A stretch of 64,000 nucleotides of DNA from an uncultured Lachnospiraceae bacterium (GCA_910579505.1 CAJTTZ010000016.1:1-64000), one strand, 5' to 3'. Shown: positions 50,631-59,811, numbered from the stretch's first letter. Numbers and translations: made by a program. Notes: generated from the letters alone by a model not told the origin.

Positions 50631-52244
50631 TCAATCCTTTCTGATTATCAAAACCGCAGGCATAAAGAACAGAAGCATCACAAGCAGTAGGAACAGCTTG
50701 TTTTCACCCCGGATGGACGTATCGTAAACCGTAGATTTTTCCAGCACGCGAAGTTCCGTCTGCATCGCCCTCCCGTGCTTGTAAAGATACGTCTTTATGT
50801 TATAGATTTCCTGATCATAATTGTCATTGAAACGGCTGACCAGCATATTTTCTTCATCCAGATAGTCAAGCAGATAGTAGTTGTGCCAGTTCTGCCCGGA
50901 ATCGTCGTAATAATCGGCCGCCCAGCGGTACCACTCCCGCTCTCTGGCGGAGCGGATATATGCGGTCGTCTCGTCGATTACATCACAGACATGGTCATGT
51001 GACAGTGTACTTTTCTGGAGAACGGCATACCGCGCCTGCAGCGCATCCACAAAGCGGATATCTTTCGTGAGACGGTCAAAAAAGGGCCTCTCCTGAAACG
51101 CCATGGTCCCCGTCTCCATCTCCTCCACCGCGTAATTGTTCATCGCCTGGTCAAAGTCCCACACCGGTCCTATCTTTAGCGGTTCCCCGGAGTTTTTATA
51201 CATGTAGGTGGAGTGCATGCCCGCGTCATAATTCCCGAAATACTCATTTAACAGAAAATAATCCACAAAAGTATCAACGTCAATAAGTTTGTCGTAAGTG
51301 CCGAACACATCCGCCCTGTCAGCATAAATAACCTGCTCAATCGTCGAAAAATCTTTCTCGATGTAATGCAGCGCCGCGTCCGTAATCCTCTCTTCCGAAG
51401 GGTATTTCAAGCCGATCCACTCCTCCGAAAGCCCGGAAAGTCTCCGCCCGGTTTCCAGCATTTTATCAAAATGGGTAAACCTGTCCCTGCGGATAATGTA
51501 ACTCGTGTACAGATTCTTTTCATTAAAGGAATCTATGGGAATCCGGTTGACATCCCTCGCCACCGTCTCCATCATCAGGTAAAGCCCCTGATAGACATAT
51601 CTGTCCCCATCCTGTATGACGACTTCGCAGAACTGGCTATCAGGCGCCACCCCGGAAACTTCCGAGCTGATCCGATAGGCAAGATAATTGCGGATCATGC
51701 TTTTGTCCGCCATGCTCCCGTTTAAAATCCAGCTGTCGTGCGCCCCCATGCCAAGGATATCCACCTCGTTTTCCAGACCTTCCGCCGTCCGCAGCTTTAA
51801 CAGATACTGCGCTTTATCGAACTCATAGGACGTATGCCCCCTCTTTTTAATCAAAAGGTCACTTTGCGCCACAGGCTTGTCAGTTATGCAGTTGTCAAAT
51901 GTGCCGTTGTCTATGACGCTGATGTGCCCGCCGATATAAGGCTCCTCCCCCGTGAGATACTCCTGCTGATCCTTAAACCCTTTATAATCAGCCAGTTCAC
52001 TCTCCATGGAAAGAATTACAATCGGCAGATTCGAGTGAAATCCGTCCCGCAGCGTATAGTCCTCTTCCAGATAGAGAAGCGGATCTTCCGTGTGGGGATC
52101 TGCCGGCAAATCAAAATAGGTGTTCCTGTTAATGTCCCTGTTCTGATATGCCGCATAGCTTCGCAGGAATCCACATCCCGCAGCCGCCAGAATCATCAGG
52201 ACACACACGCCAAGCAGACGCGCTTTTCTTTGTCCCTGCGACAT
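50631..52244 (-). CDS. CotH-kinase-family lipoprotein
   Basis: A 537-residue exported protein. The N-terminus has a lipobox-like LAAAGC after VCVLMILA, and the C-terminus ends in a membrane helix (KLFLLLVMLLFFMPAVLII). CotH landmarks are LLIKKRGHTSYEFDKAQYLL, WILNGSMADKSMIRNYLAYR, YQGLYLMMETVARDVNRI and the metal-site KIGPVWDFDQAMNNYA. It is shorter than the other CotH protein and lacks the chitobiase-like and InlB-like modules, so the two copies have different architectures. It probably phosphorylates a secreted protein or another extracellular acceptor. It follows DUF4956 copy 2 after nine bases. Confidence 0.88.
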   Translation of the reverse strand: MSQGQRKARLLGVCVLMILAAAGCGFLRSYAAYQNRDINRNTYFDLPADPHTEDPLLYLEEDYTLRDGFHSNLPIVILSMESELADYKGFKDQQEYLTGEEPYIGGHISVIDNGTFDNCITDKPVAQSDLLIKKRGHTSYEFDKAQYLLKLRTAEGLENEVDILGMGAHDSWILNGSMADKSMIRNYLAYRISSEVSGVAPDSQFCEVVIQDGDRYVYQGLYLMMETVARDVNRIPIDSFNEKNLYTSYIIRRDRFTHFDKMLETGRRLSGLSEEWIGLKYPSEERITDAALHYIEKDFSTIEQVIYADRADVFGTYDKLIDVDTFVDYFLLNEYFGNYDAGMHSTYMYKNSGEPLKIGPVWDFDQAMNNYAVEEMETGTMAFQERPFFDRLTKDIRFVDALQARYAVLQKSTLSHDHVCDVIDETTAYIRSAREREWYRWAADYYDDSGQNWHNYYLLDYLDEENMLVSRFNDNYDQEIYNIKTYLYKHGRAMQTELRVLEKSTVYDTSIRGENKLFLLLVMLLFFMPAVLIIRKD

Positions 52245-52253
52245 AATTTTCTC

Positions 52254-52940
52254 CTATTGACTGATCTCATCGTCCTGTTTCACCATACTGATCGTGGAAA
52301 CGCCTTCAATTCCCGACAGGTTTCTCACAAGTTTTCCGTTGCGTTTTTCTGATTTCTTTAACTGTTTGTCCGAGATTTCATAGATAAACTCCTCGGTCTG
52401 CGTTTTCACCGCCCGGTTATGAACCCGAAGCGCCGCCTTGCCTCCAAACAGGCTGCCCATATGTTTTTCCACTTCTTCTCCCGCCCCCGGCGTGCAGTTC
52501 ACGATCACCATAATACGGTCATTATCCCGGATAAAGCCGAAAAGAATAAGGAATGCAAAGATCAGCGCGGAACCTATTGCCGCAATCAGGTAATCGGAAA
52601 CACCGCAGCAGATTCCCACCGCAATACTCCAGAAAATATACGCCGTATCACGTGGATCCTTGATCGCTGTCCGAAACCGCACGATGGACAGCGCGCCTAC
52701 CATGCCGAGTGAAAGCGCTATGTTATTGCCGATCACGTTCATGACAAGTGTGGTAACCAATGTCAACATAACGATGGACACATTAAACCGCTCGCTGTAC
52801 ACCGGGCCGGAATGAGACACCTTATAAGAAATATAAATCAGACAGGCGATAATCGCCGCCGCCAGAAAATTGATCAGCACGTCCGTGATTGTCAAACCGT
52901 TTGTCGCATTTGACAGGCTGTTGTAAAGTACCTCTTTCAT
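52254..52940 (-). CDS. DUF4956 membrane protein, copy 2
   Basis: A 228-residue protein with the DUF4956 core NIALSLGMVGALSIVRFRTA followed by IKDPRDTAYIFWSIAVGI, about four membrane helices and a cytoplasmic C-terminal domain. It is clearly related to the copy at 43897-44571 but diverged outside the core. ATG 52940 (MKEVLYNSLS) is chosen because GGAGG lies seven bases upstream; the longer frame overlaps the VTC gene. The ATG sits one base from the stop codon of the VTC gene, giving tight coupling. Confidence 0.88.
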   Translation of the reverse strand: MKEVLYNSLSNATNGLTITDVLINFLAAAIIACLIYISYKVSHSGPVYSERFNVSIVMLTLVTTLVMNVIGNNIALSLGMVGALSIVRFRTAIKDPRDTAYIFWSIAVGICCGVSDYLIAAIGSALIFAFLILFGFIRDNDRIMVIVNCTPGAGEEVEKHMGSLFGGKAALRVHNRAVKTQTEEFIYEISDKQLKKSEKRNGKLVRNLSGIEGVSTISMVKQDDEISQ

Positions 52941-52941
52941 C

Positions 52942-53637
52942 TCATTTCCTCCCTCTCTTTGATACCATTCTCGCCTTACAGTATTTACTGCTGGAAATCT
53001 GCGTTTTATCACACCGATTCAGTTCATTCTTTAAATAGCTGAAAAGAAATCCCGTGTATTTGACTTCCATTGTCACCCGTCCCGGCGGGCTCACCGGGTA
53101 CAGGGGAAGATCGCTCCGAAACAGCTCAAAATTTGACTCACTCGCCCGCAGATTCTGGTCGAAGGTAATTCTCGTATCGTTGTGCTCCGTGATGTAGGCA
53201 TAGCGGTCATACTCCACAATGCATTTCGGCCTGTAGCAGTGAGCGTTCAAAAAAGCATAGAGCCACTTCGCCAGCGGTTCTTCCCTCTCCGTCAGAAAAC
53301 GGTAATCGCCGTCTGTCATCCGCATGGACTCCTCCTGATTCAGAATCAGGGACCGCTTCCGCTGAAAGCCGCCCGTTTTTTCCTTTACCTCAAGTTTGGC
53401 TGTCTGTGCGCCGGCGCTGTAGACCCGAAGCCGAATCTTCTGTCTTTCGTCGTAACCCTCCACCTTCTCCTCAAAATCCGTATCATGGAGCGTGTCGAAA
53501 TAGAGGGACCGCACCAGATAGCCTTTCTCCCCATTATGCGGATCCGTCTCCATAAAAAAACCGAGCCGCCTCTTTATGTCCGCCATCTCCAAAGGCCCTA
53601 TATCATATTTTACTTCAGTCCTAGTCACATCAAGCAA
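52942..53637 (-). CDS. VTC-domain (polyphosphate polymerase-type) protein, copy 2
   Basis: A 231-residue VTC-domain protein. It shows TEVKYDIGPLEMADIKRRLG, GYLVRSLYFDTLHDTDFEEK, RQKIRLRVYSAGAQTAKLEV and TMEVKYTGFLFSYLKNELNR, matching the tunnel-fold pattern of copy 1 while being clearly diverged from it. It precedes DUF4956 copy 2 by one base and follows the membrane protein by two bases. The product may be polyphosphate or another nucleotide-derived chain; the residues alone do not prove activity. Confidence 0.87.
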   Translation of the reverse strand: MLDVTRTEVKYDIGPLEMADIKRRLGFFMETDPHNGEKGYLVRSLYFDTLHDTDFEEKVEGYDERQKIRLRVYSAGAQTAKLEVKEKTGGFQRKRSLILNQEESMRMTDGDYRFLTEREEPLAKWLYAFLNAHCYRPKCIVEYDRYAYITEHNDTRITFDQNLRASESNFELFRSDLPLYPVSPPGRVTMEVKYTGFLFSYLKNELNRCDKTQISSSKYCKARMVSKRGRK

Positions 53638-53639
53638 AT

Positions 53640-54482
53640 TCAGTCCCTGCCTTTCGACACTCTGCCTGCAATAAACAGGCCGATTCCCGCCGCCGCAACC
53701 ACCGCTCCTTTGGCAAGTCTGGCGTTTTGTTTCTTATGACGTCTGTTATGACGTTTCCTGCGCGGCCCTGACGTCACAGTAATCCGCGATACCGGCACTG
53801 CGGATTCAGGTACAGCAGATTCTGGCATGGCAGGTTCTGCCACGCCGGGTTCAGATACAGCAGATTCTGCCATGGACTCCGGCCCGCCGGTCACTGTCCC
53901 CGCCGCTGCCGCCATAGCAGTGAGCCCGGCCCTGTCTTCGCCCACCTCAGGGCGGGGAATACGCATCAAATCATTATAGCATTTAAAGCGCACCGCTTTT
54001 GCCCTTTTAAAGTATTGAAAGATCATCCCTCCCACACCGCAGACGGCCGCCGTCATCGATGAGACAATAAAGTCGCGCCAGATAAACCAGTATATTGTCA
54101 GACCAATAATACCCGCCCCGAGAGGCGCGGCAAGAAGATAAATATTTTTCCCGACCGCATTTCTGATCCGAAGCCTGTCCAAAACATAGCCGCAGATGAT
54201 GTCCAGAAAATATATGATACATATGCCCAAAAAAGTAAGTGAAACCGTCAGAAACATCCTGATTACAAGACTGCCCGTCATAGGCTCTACCAGAAGAAAA
54301 GAAGCATAACAGGTCACGGCGCCGATTCCAAGAAACAGCACCGTCCTGAAATACTTATAACCCCAGAAACAAAAAAGAATCCCTACAAGCATCAAAACTA
54401 TAACGCCCACAAACAGCAGCAATTCCTTTGTAAACAGCAGCTCACCCTGCCATTCGGGTACGTTTAATACAAATTTGTCCAA
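53640..54482 (-). CDS. Multi-pass membrane protein (TMEM198/DUF4203-like) with repeat tail
   Basis: A 280-residue protein. Seven or so hydrophobic segments occupy residues 20-165 (LLLFVGVIVLMLVGILFCFW and others), a layout resembling DUF4203/TMEM198-type proteins; a function is not known. The C-terminal third is low complexity: tandem ESAVP/EPAMP-type pentads, then a very basic stretch (RRKRHNRRHKKQNARLAKG) and a final hydrophobic segment. The start is TTG 54482 with AAGGGG about seven bases upstream. It is the first gene of the polysaccharide block, directly behind a promoter. The basic tail might bind an anionic polymer such as polyphosphate; this is speculation. Confidence 0.72.
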   Translation of the reverse strand: MDKFVLNVPEWQGELLFTKELLLFVGVIVLMLVGILFCFWGYKYFRTVLFLGIGAVTCYASFLLVEPMTGSLVIRMFLTVSLTFLGICIIYFLDIICGYVLDRLRIRNAVGKNIYLLAAPLGAGIIGLTIYWFIWRDFIVSSMTAAVCGVGGMIFQYFKRAKAVRFKCYNDLMRIPRPEVGEDRAGLTAMAAAAGTVTGGPESMAESAVSEPGVAEPAMPESAVPESAVPVSRITVTSGPRRKRHNRRHKKQNARLAKGAVVAAAGIGLFIAGRVSKGRD

Positions 54483-54528
54483 AATGTTCCCCTTTTCAAA
54501 TTACACAATCCCAAAAACGACTGCAATT

Positions 54529-54557
54529 ATTTTACCATTTTTAGTAATATTTGGCAA
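54529..54557 (-). promoter_or_regulatory. Main promoter of the polysaccharide block
   Basis: On the minus strand TTGCCA (54552-54557), 17 bases, then TAAAAT (54529-54534), 46 bases before the TTG start at 54482. The leader is too short for a c-di-GMP riboswitch. Confidence 0.65.
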
Positions 54558-54675
54558 CAATCGTCCTCGTTTCCCGTCCTTCTTTGTGAAATTCGCGCAG
54601 GATCATCTTTTATATTTTGTACTGTTTTTCAGTAAGATCAGAATCTATGCTTTACATCCCGCTGCCATCCAATAC

Positions 54676-55680
54676 TCAGCTTCGCAGCAGACCGAGAACC
54701 GCAGCGCTCTCGTGAATACCCTTCTCCCTCTCCGAAGGATCCATACCCAGCCTGACCAGTCCCATAATACATGCCCCCACCACGGGCTCATAGCATGCCT
54801 GCACAACCTTCGCGCCCTGCAGCCGTTCCTGGATCTTTCTTATCACACGGCGGGTAAGAGGGTTGTCCGCTCCCTTAAATACACTTCCGGCCAGCACGAT
54901 CTCCTCTTCCTCGGGCTTCATATCCATTTTTCGAAGCCCCGCCTCAATATACGCGACTATCTCATCCGAAAATTCATCCAGAAGGGAACATGCCGCCTCA
55001 TCCTCCAATTTGGCAACCATCAGAATCTGCGGCATCAGGAAACGCAGTTCTCTCCGAAATTCGCTCTCCGTCATGTAGCGTTTAAGCAGTGCGTCCACGT
55101 CAGTAACCTCCGCCTGTCCCAGAAACAGCGGTTTCAGCTTCGTAGGCGGGCAGAGCCCAAGCTCCGCGTCAAAGACTTTCCGCAGCGCACGCTTCGCCAG
55201 GGCGCTTCCTCCCTGCGCCTTCTCTCCCATATAGTCTCCATAGACGAACTGTCTGCCGCTTTTGTCGATCAGGGCGCCATTCATCCCCGTTCCCGCGCAG
55301 ATCACCGCGCCATGGGAGCGCAGCGCGCCGCTGTAGAATGCAATAACAGCATCGTTACAGGCAAAAATTTCTTTTAGCGAAAGCCGTTCCTTTAGCGCGT
55401 CCCTTATCATTATGTCGTCACCGGCCCAATCTATACCTCCGACGCCTGCCACCGTATACGCGATTTCCCCTTTGCCAATCCCCGCGTTTCGTATCGCCTC
55501 TTCCGCAGCAGCAGCCATCTGCTCCAGCGCGTTTTCCACTCCCTCATCGGGAAAATAAGCCCCTTTCTTGATAGCGCTGCCTACAATAAAGCCGTCTTCC
55601 CGCATCACTGCAGCTGCAGTTTTCGTGCCGCCCTGGTCAATCCCCAGAATATGTTTTCCGCTCTTCCCCTTTTTTCCCAT
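54676..55680 (-). CDS. BadF/BadG/BcrA/BcrD-type sugar kinase (N-acetylglucosamine kinase-like)
   Basis: A 334-residue ASKHA-fold kinase. The phosphate-1 motif is ILGIDQGGTKTAAAVMREDG, with ACNDAVIAFYSGALRSHGAV and the phosphate-2 region VICAGTGMNGALIDKSGR; EEEIVLAGSVFKGADNPL is near the adenosine site. Homologues phosphorylate N-acetylglucosamine and related sugars in the cytoplasm. No CoA-activating radical partner is nearby, so a sugar kinase is favoured over a dehydratase activator. It is divergent from a LacI regulator and may belong to its regulon. It is separated from the polysaccharide block by a promoter region of 193 bases. Confidence 0.85.
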   Translation of the reverse strand: MGKKGKSGKHILGIDQGGTKTAAAVMREDGFIVGSAIKKGAYFPDEGVENALEQMAAAAEEAIRNAGIGKGEIAYTVAGVGGIDWAGDDIMIRDALKERLSLKEIFACNDAVIAFYSGALRSHGAVICAGTGMNGALIDKSGRQFVYGDYMGEKAQGGSALAKRALRKVFDAELGLCPPTKLKPLFLGQAEVTDVDALLKRYMTESEFRRELRFLMPQILMVAKLEDEAACSLLDEFSDEIVAYIEAGLRKMDMKPEEEEIVLAGSVFKGADNPLTRRVIRKIQERLQGAKVVQACYEPVVGACIMGLVRLGMDPSEREKGIHESAAVLGLLRS

Positions 55681-55900
55681 AAGTAATCCCCCTTTTTACT
55701 TCTCATGTGTGTATCGTTTTACATTCTGCTTTTATCCTAACCCAATTCCTCCACACCTGTCAACACACAAACTTCGCATTCCGCTTTGTTTATATGTATT
55801 ACAGGTATTCCAGTATACAAATTGATTGCGCATACATATATCCTTCTTTTTCTATAAGGACAAATAGCGTTTTCCGCTTTTAACACCCGCAACTTTGGTA

Positions 55901-55928
55901 TTGACATCGTGAAACATCGTGTTACAAT
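55901..55928 (+). promoter_or_regulatory. Promoter and candidate operator of the LacI regulator
   Basis: TTGACA (55901-55906), 16 bases, TACAAT (55923-55928). Between and around the boxes GTGAAACATCGTGTTAC is an imperfect palindrome with the GAAAC half-site common in LacI-family operators, and ATGAAACAT recurs at 55942-55950, suggesting autoregulation. Nothing else is recognised in the 290-base divergent region. Confidence 0.5.
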
Positions 55929-55970
55929 ATAAATGTAAATTATGAAACATTCAAGAAAGGAAGACGGCAT

Positions 55971-56972
55971 ATGGCTACCATATCGGATATCGCGAAACAG
56001 GCAAACGTTTCCCGGACGCTTGTTTCCAGAGTCTTGAACAATAAGCCCGGGGTCAGCCCCGAGAACCGTAAAAAAATTCTGGAAATCATAGAAGAAAACC
56101 ATTATGTCCCGAACGGTCTCGCCAAATCCCTGGTCCTGCAAAAGACAGGCACCATCGGGGTGGTCATGGATGATCTGTGCAACGACTTTTTCTTTCAGCT
56201 GATCCGCGGGCTGCAGGACAGCGCGGAAGCGCATGATTACAATATCTTATTTTGCAGCGGGCGAAAGGATATGGCCGCAAAACTGAAATATGTGGATTAT
56301 CTGACAAGCGGCTGCACGGACGGCATCATCGCCTACGGGAGCTGTTTTGACGACGAAGAGCTTTTCCGCTACGTTGCTGCAAAATCAGCGAACAGCGTCC
56401 TGATCGAAAGCAACTTAAACAACTGCAGCGCAGACAAAATCCTGCTCGACAACTTCCGCGGCGCCTATACCGCCACCGAGCACCTGATTAAGCAGGGGCG
56501 GAAAAACATCATCCACGTGACCTGTGATATGAATTACGACGTGGGGTTGGAACGGTTGAACGGCTTTGTTTCCGCCATGCACGATTATCGGATGCCGCTC
56601 GGCCCCGACTCCATCCTTTACGCCGACCACTTTGAGGATATCGCCTATCAGCAGATGAAAAGGCGGCTTTCGCAGAGCGAACGCCCGGACGCCTGTTTTG
56701 CAGGAGCCGACAAGCCGGCTTACGGCGTTTGGCGCGCGGTCCGTGAAGCCGGGCTTACGGTTCCGGGGGATCTCTCGCTGATCGGTTTCGACGACGACGT
56801 CCCCGATTCCAAGGACATACTGTTTCCTGCGCTCTCTACCATGCGCCAGCCCCTCTACGAGATGGGGCGTGCCGGTGTGGAACTGCTGATCGACCGAATA
56901 AGCAGGGCAGGGGGCGAACCCATCACCCGGATATTTGAAGCGGAACTGGTTTTGCGGGAGACATGTAAATAG
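55971..56972 (+). CDS. LacI-family transcriptional regulator
   Basis: A 333-residue regulator. The N-terminal helix-turn-helix and hinge are canonical: ATISDIAKQANVSRTLVSRV, then LNNKPGVSPENRKKILEIIE and NHYVPNGLAKSL. The effector domain is of the periplasmic-binding type, ending CFAGADKPAYGVWRAVREAG, LIGFDDDVPDSKDI and ALSTMRQPLYEMGRAGVELL. ATG 55971 has AAAGGAAG about eight bases upstream. It is followed after 65 bases by the GH4 gene, so the ligand is probably a phosphorylated or free disaccharide. Confidence 0.95.
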   Translation: MATISDIAKQANVSRTLVSRVLNNKPGVSPENRKKILEIIEENHYVPNGLAKSLVLQKTGTIGVVMDDLCNDFFFQLIRGLQDSAEAHDYNILFCSGRKDMAAKLKYVDYLTSGCTDGIIAYGSCFDDEELFRYVAAKSANSVLIESNLNNCSADKILLDNFRGAYTATEHLIKQGRKNIIHVTCDMNYDVGLERLNGFVSAMHDYRMPLGPDSILYADHFEDIAYQQMKRRLSQSERPDACFAGADKPAYGVWRAVREAGLTVPGDLSLIGFDDDVPDSKDILFPALSTMRQPLYEMGRAGVELLIDRISRAGGEPITRIFEAELVLRETCK

Positions 56973-57037
56973 GATAAACAACGAAACTTTAAAAATTTCT
57001 TTGCACGGTAACAAATAGGCAACGGAGAGGAGCAATT

Positions 57038-58354
57038 ATGACAGACAGAGGTTTAAAAATCGCAACCATCGGCGGCGGTTCCAGCTACACCCCGGAACTG
57101 ATCGAGGGCTTTATCAAACGGTATGACAGCCTTCCCGTGAAAGACATCTGGCTTGTGGATGTGGAAGCAGGGCTGGAAAAGCTAAATATTGTCACCGAGC
57201 TGGCAAAAAGAATGGTGGAAAAAAGCGGCATTGACTTACAGATTCACGCGACGGCAGACAGGGCGGAAGCGTTAAAGGATGCGGATTTTGTCACCACGCA
57301 GTTTCGCGTGGGCCTTCTTGACGCAAGAATCCTGGATGAAAAAATCCCGCTCCGTTACGGAAAAATCGGGCAGGAAACCACCGGCGCGGGCGGTTTTGCC
57401 AAGGCGCTGCGCTCCGTTCCTGTCATTCTGGATATCTGCCATGATATGGAAAGACTCTGCCCTGACGCCTTTCTGATCAATTTTGCCAATCCGTCGGGCA
57501 TCCTGACAGAGGCGGCACTAAACCACAGCGCAGTCAGAGCCATCGGTCTTTGCAACTGCCCCATCAATATGATAAACGATATGGCGGAAAAATTTGACTG
57601 CGCCCCGGACGACGTGTTCTGCGATTTCGTGGGCATCAACCATCTGGTCTGGGCGAAGCGGGTGCTGGTGCGCGGGGAGGATGTGACCGCAGAAGCGATT
57701 GAAAAGCTCTGCTCCGAATCGGCCAGGGAAGTGATGGCAAACATCCCGGAAATCCACTATGATCCCGTATTCCTTAAATCTCTGGGGATGGTGCCCGTGA
57801 GCTATCTGAAATACTACTATATGCAGCCGGAAATGTTCGCCGAGTGCGTCCGCGCCGCGAAGGAGGAAGGCTGCCGCGCAGAGGTCATCAAACAGGTGGA
57901 AAAAGACCTTTTTGACCTCTATCGGGACCCCGCCCTGGATATCAAACCGCCACAGCTTGCAAAGCGCGGCGGCGCGCGCTACTCGGATGCGGCATGCAGC
58001 CTGATCGACTCCATCTACAACAACAAAAAGGACATCCAGACTGTGAATGTCCTAAACTGCGGCGCCAATGCGGACCTTCCCGACAATGCGTCCATCGAGC
58101 GCAACTGCGTGATCGACAAAGATGGGGCGCACCCCATACACATCGGGCGCACCCCCTTGAAAATCCGCGGTCTTTTGCAAAACGTGAAAGCTTACGAGCA
58201 GCTTACCATCGAAGCCGCCGTAACCGGCAATTATGACTGCGCCCTGCAGGCGCTTGCCACTCATCCGCTTGTCTGCTCCGCCACCGTGGCAAAGCAGATC
58301 CTGGACGATATCCTCGCGGAGAATAGCGAATATCTGCCGCAGTTCAATCACTGA
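57038..58354 (+). CDS. GH4 6-phospho-beta-glucosidase
   Basis: A 438-residue NAD- and manganese-dependent glycosidase. The Rossmann motif is KIATIGGGSSYTPELIEGF. Family landmarks are QFRVGLLDARILDEKIPLRY, IGQETTGAGGFAKALRSVPV, INFANPSGILTEA, the metal cysteine in AIGLCNCPINMI and histidine in VGINHLVW. Within GH4 the sequence is closer to 6-phospho-beta-glucosidases (CelF/LicH type) than alpha-glucosidases by overall feel. It acts in the cytoplasm on sugars phosphorylated during PTS import; no PTS gene is in the window. GGAGAGGAG precedes the ATG. Its last seven bases overlap the convergent pncB. Confidence 0.93.
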   Translation: MTDRGLKIATIGGGSSYTPELIEGFIKRYDSLPVKDIWLVDVEAGLEKLNIVTELAKRMVEKSGIDLQIHATADRAEALKDADFVTTQFRVGLLDARILDEKIPLRYGKIGQETTGAGGFAKALRSVPVILDICHDMERLCPDAFLINFANPSGILTEAALNHSAVRAIGLCNCPINMINDMAEKFDCAPDDVFCDFVGINHLVWAKRVLVRGEDVTAEAIEKLCSESAREVMANIPEIHYDPVFLKSLGMVPVSYLKYYYMQPEMFAECVRAAKEEGCRAEVIKQVEKDLFDLYRDPALDIKPPQLAKRGGARYSDAACSLIDSIYNNKKDIQTVNVLNCGANADLPDNASIERNCVIDKDGAHPIHIGRTPLKIRGLLQNVKAYEQLTIEAAVTGNYDCALQALATHPLVCSATVAKQILDDILAENSEYLPQFNH

Positions 58355-59799
58355 CCCATTTGGTCAAGAAGCGCAATCTTCACATCATAAAGCCTGCTTG
58401 AAAGGTCAACATGTACCCTGTGCGGATTTACCAGACGCCTTGTCTCTTCCCACAGGGTATTCTGTTCTTCCTGGCAGTATGCGCGGATATCCATCACCTT
58501 CGGGGAAGTATAGCAGCACTCGCCGTTTTTGAAAATCGGCGCCATCAGCTCCCGCAGGCGATAACTTCCCGCAGGCAGCTTTGTCTTTTTCCACGGCTCT
58601 ACCGGATCGAAAAGCAAAAGCGGCTCGTTCTCGTCATACGTCTCGTCCGCCAGACAGATCAGGTCCGCCTTTATTTTCCCGCTCTCCCTGTCATATACAC
58701 GGTAGATCGTTTTATTGCCGGGATTCGTCACCTTTTCCGTATTTTCAGACAGCTTGATCTTCGGAATAAACTTCCCGTCGTCACCCATAATAGCTGCCAG
58801 TTTGTAAACACCCCCGAAAGAAGGGCAGTCCTTCGACGTAATCAGATGCGTACCCACGCCCCATGAGGTAATTTTCGCGCCCTGATCCTTTAAACTCTGA
58901 ATCAGAAATTCATCCAGATCGTTGGAGGCGGAGATCACCGCATCGGAAAATCCTGCATCATCAAGCATCCTTCTCGCCTCTTTGGAGAGATAGGCAAGGT
59001 CGCCGCTGTCCAGGCGGATACCGTAAAAAGTCAGCGGGACGCCCGCCTCCCGCATCTCCTTAAAGACCCGAATCGCATTCGGCACACCAGATTTTAATGT
59101 GTCGTATGTATCCACCAGAAGAATACAGGCGGACGGATACATATCCGCATAAGTCCGAAACGCCGTATATTCATCCGGGAAACTCATGATCCAGCTGTGG
59201 GCGTGCGTCCCTTTGACCGGCACATCAAAAAGCTGTCCACAGAGCACGTTGGAAGTGCCCACGCAGCCGCCGATCACAGCCGCCCTCGCGCCGTATGTAC
59301 CCGCGTCGGGACCCTGCGCGCGCCGAAGCCCAAACTCCATCACCCCGTCTCCCTGCGCCGCGTAGCAGACTCTCGCCGCCTTGGTGGCAATAAGGCTCTG
59401 ATGGTTAATGATGTTTAAAATCGCCGTCTCCACAAGCTGTGCCTGCATAATCGGCGCAATCACCTTTACAAGCGGCTCTCTGGGAAAAATAACCGTCCCC
59501 TCCGGGATCGCGTAGACGTCACCCGTAAAGCGGAAGTCCGCCAGATAATCGAGGAAATCCCTCCCGAAAATACCTAGTCCCGCCAAATAGTCAATATCCT
59601 CTTTTTCAAAGCGAAGCTCCCTGATATACTGAACCAGCTGCTCCACCCCCGCCATGACGGCGAAACCGCCGTCGCACGGATTATTCCTGTAAAAGGCATC
59701 AAAAATAACCGTCTCGTTCCGATCCTTATTTTTGAAATACCCCTGCATCATCGTCAGCTCATACAGATCGGTGAGCAGCGTCAGGTTTTGTCTGTCCAT
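58348..59799 (-). CDS. pncB: Nicotinate phosphoribosyltransferase
   Basis: This enzyme makes nicotinate mononucleotide from nicotinate, PRPP and ATP in the NAD salvage pathway. It has 483 residues. Landmarks: LTDLYELTMMQGYFKN at the N-terminus, EFGLRRAQGPDAG, the phosphorylated-histidine region VPVKGTHAHSWIMSFPDE and FYGIRLDSGDLAYLSKEARR, which is the PRPP-binding block. The C-terminal tail after 460 is normal. It overlaps the GH4 gene tail-to-tail by seven bases, leaving no room for an intergenic terminator, and lies 12 bases after the chemoreceptor gene in the same direction. Confidence 0.96.
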   Translation of the reverse strand: MDRQNLTLLTDLYELTMMQGYFKNKDRNETVIFDAFYRNNPCDGGFAVMAGVEQLVQYIRELRFEKEDIDYLAGLGIFGRDFLDYLADFRFTGDVYAIPEGTVIFPREPLVKVIAPIMQAQLVETAILNIINHQSLIATKAARVCYAAQGDGVMEFGLRRAQGPDAGTYGARAAVIGGCVGTSNVLCGQLFDVPVKGTHAHSWIMSFPDEYTAFRTYADMYPSACILLVDTYDTLKSGVPNAIRVFKEMREAGVPLTFYGIRLDSGDLAYLSKEARRMLDDAGFSDAVISASNDLDEFLIQSLKDQGAKITSWGVGTHLITSKDCPSFGGVYKLAAIMGDDGKFIPKIKLSENTEKVTNPGNKTIYRVYDRESGKIKADLICLADETYDENEPLLLFDPVEPWKKTKLPAGSYRLRELMAPIFKNGECCYTSPKVMDIRAYCQEEQNTLWEETRRLVNPHRVHVDLSSRLYDVKIALLDQMGQ

Positions 59800-59811
59800 G
59801 AGACCCCTCCT

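Noticed and set aside
54483..54675. A c-di-GMP riboswitch in front of the polysaccharide block
   Set aside because: The leader after the promoter is only about 40 bases and lacks the conserved GEMM segments.
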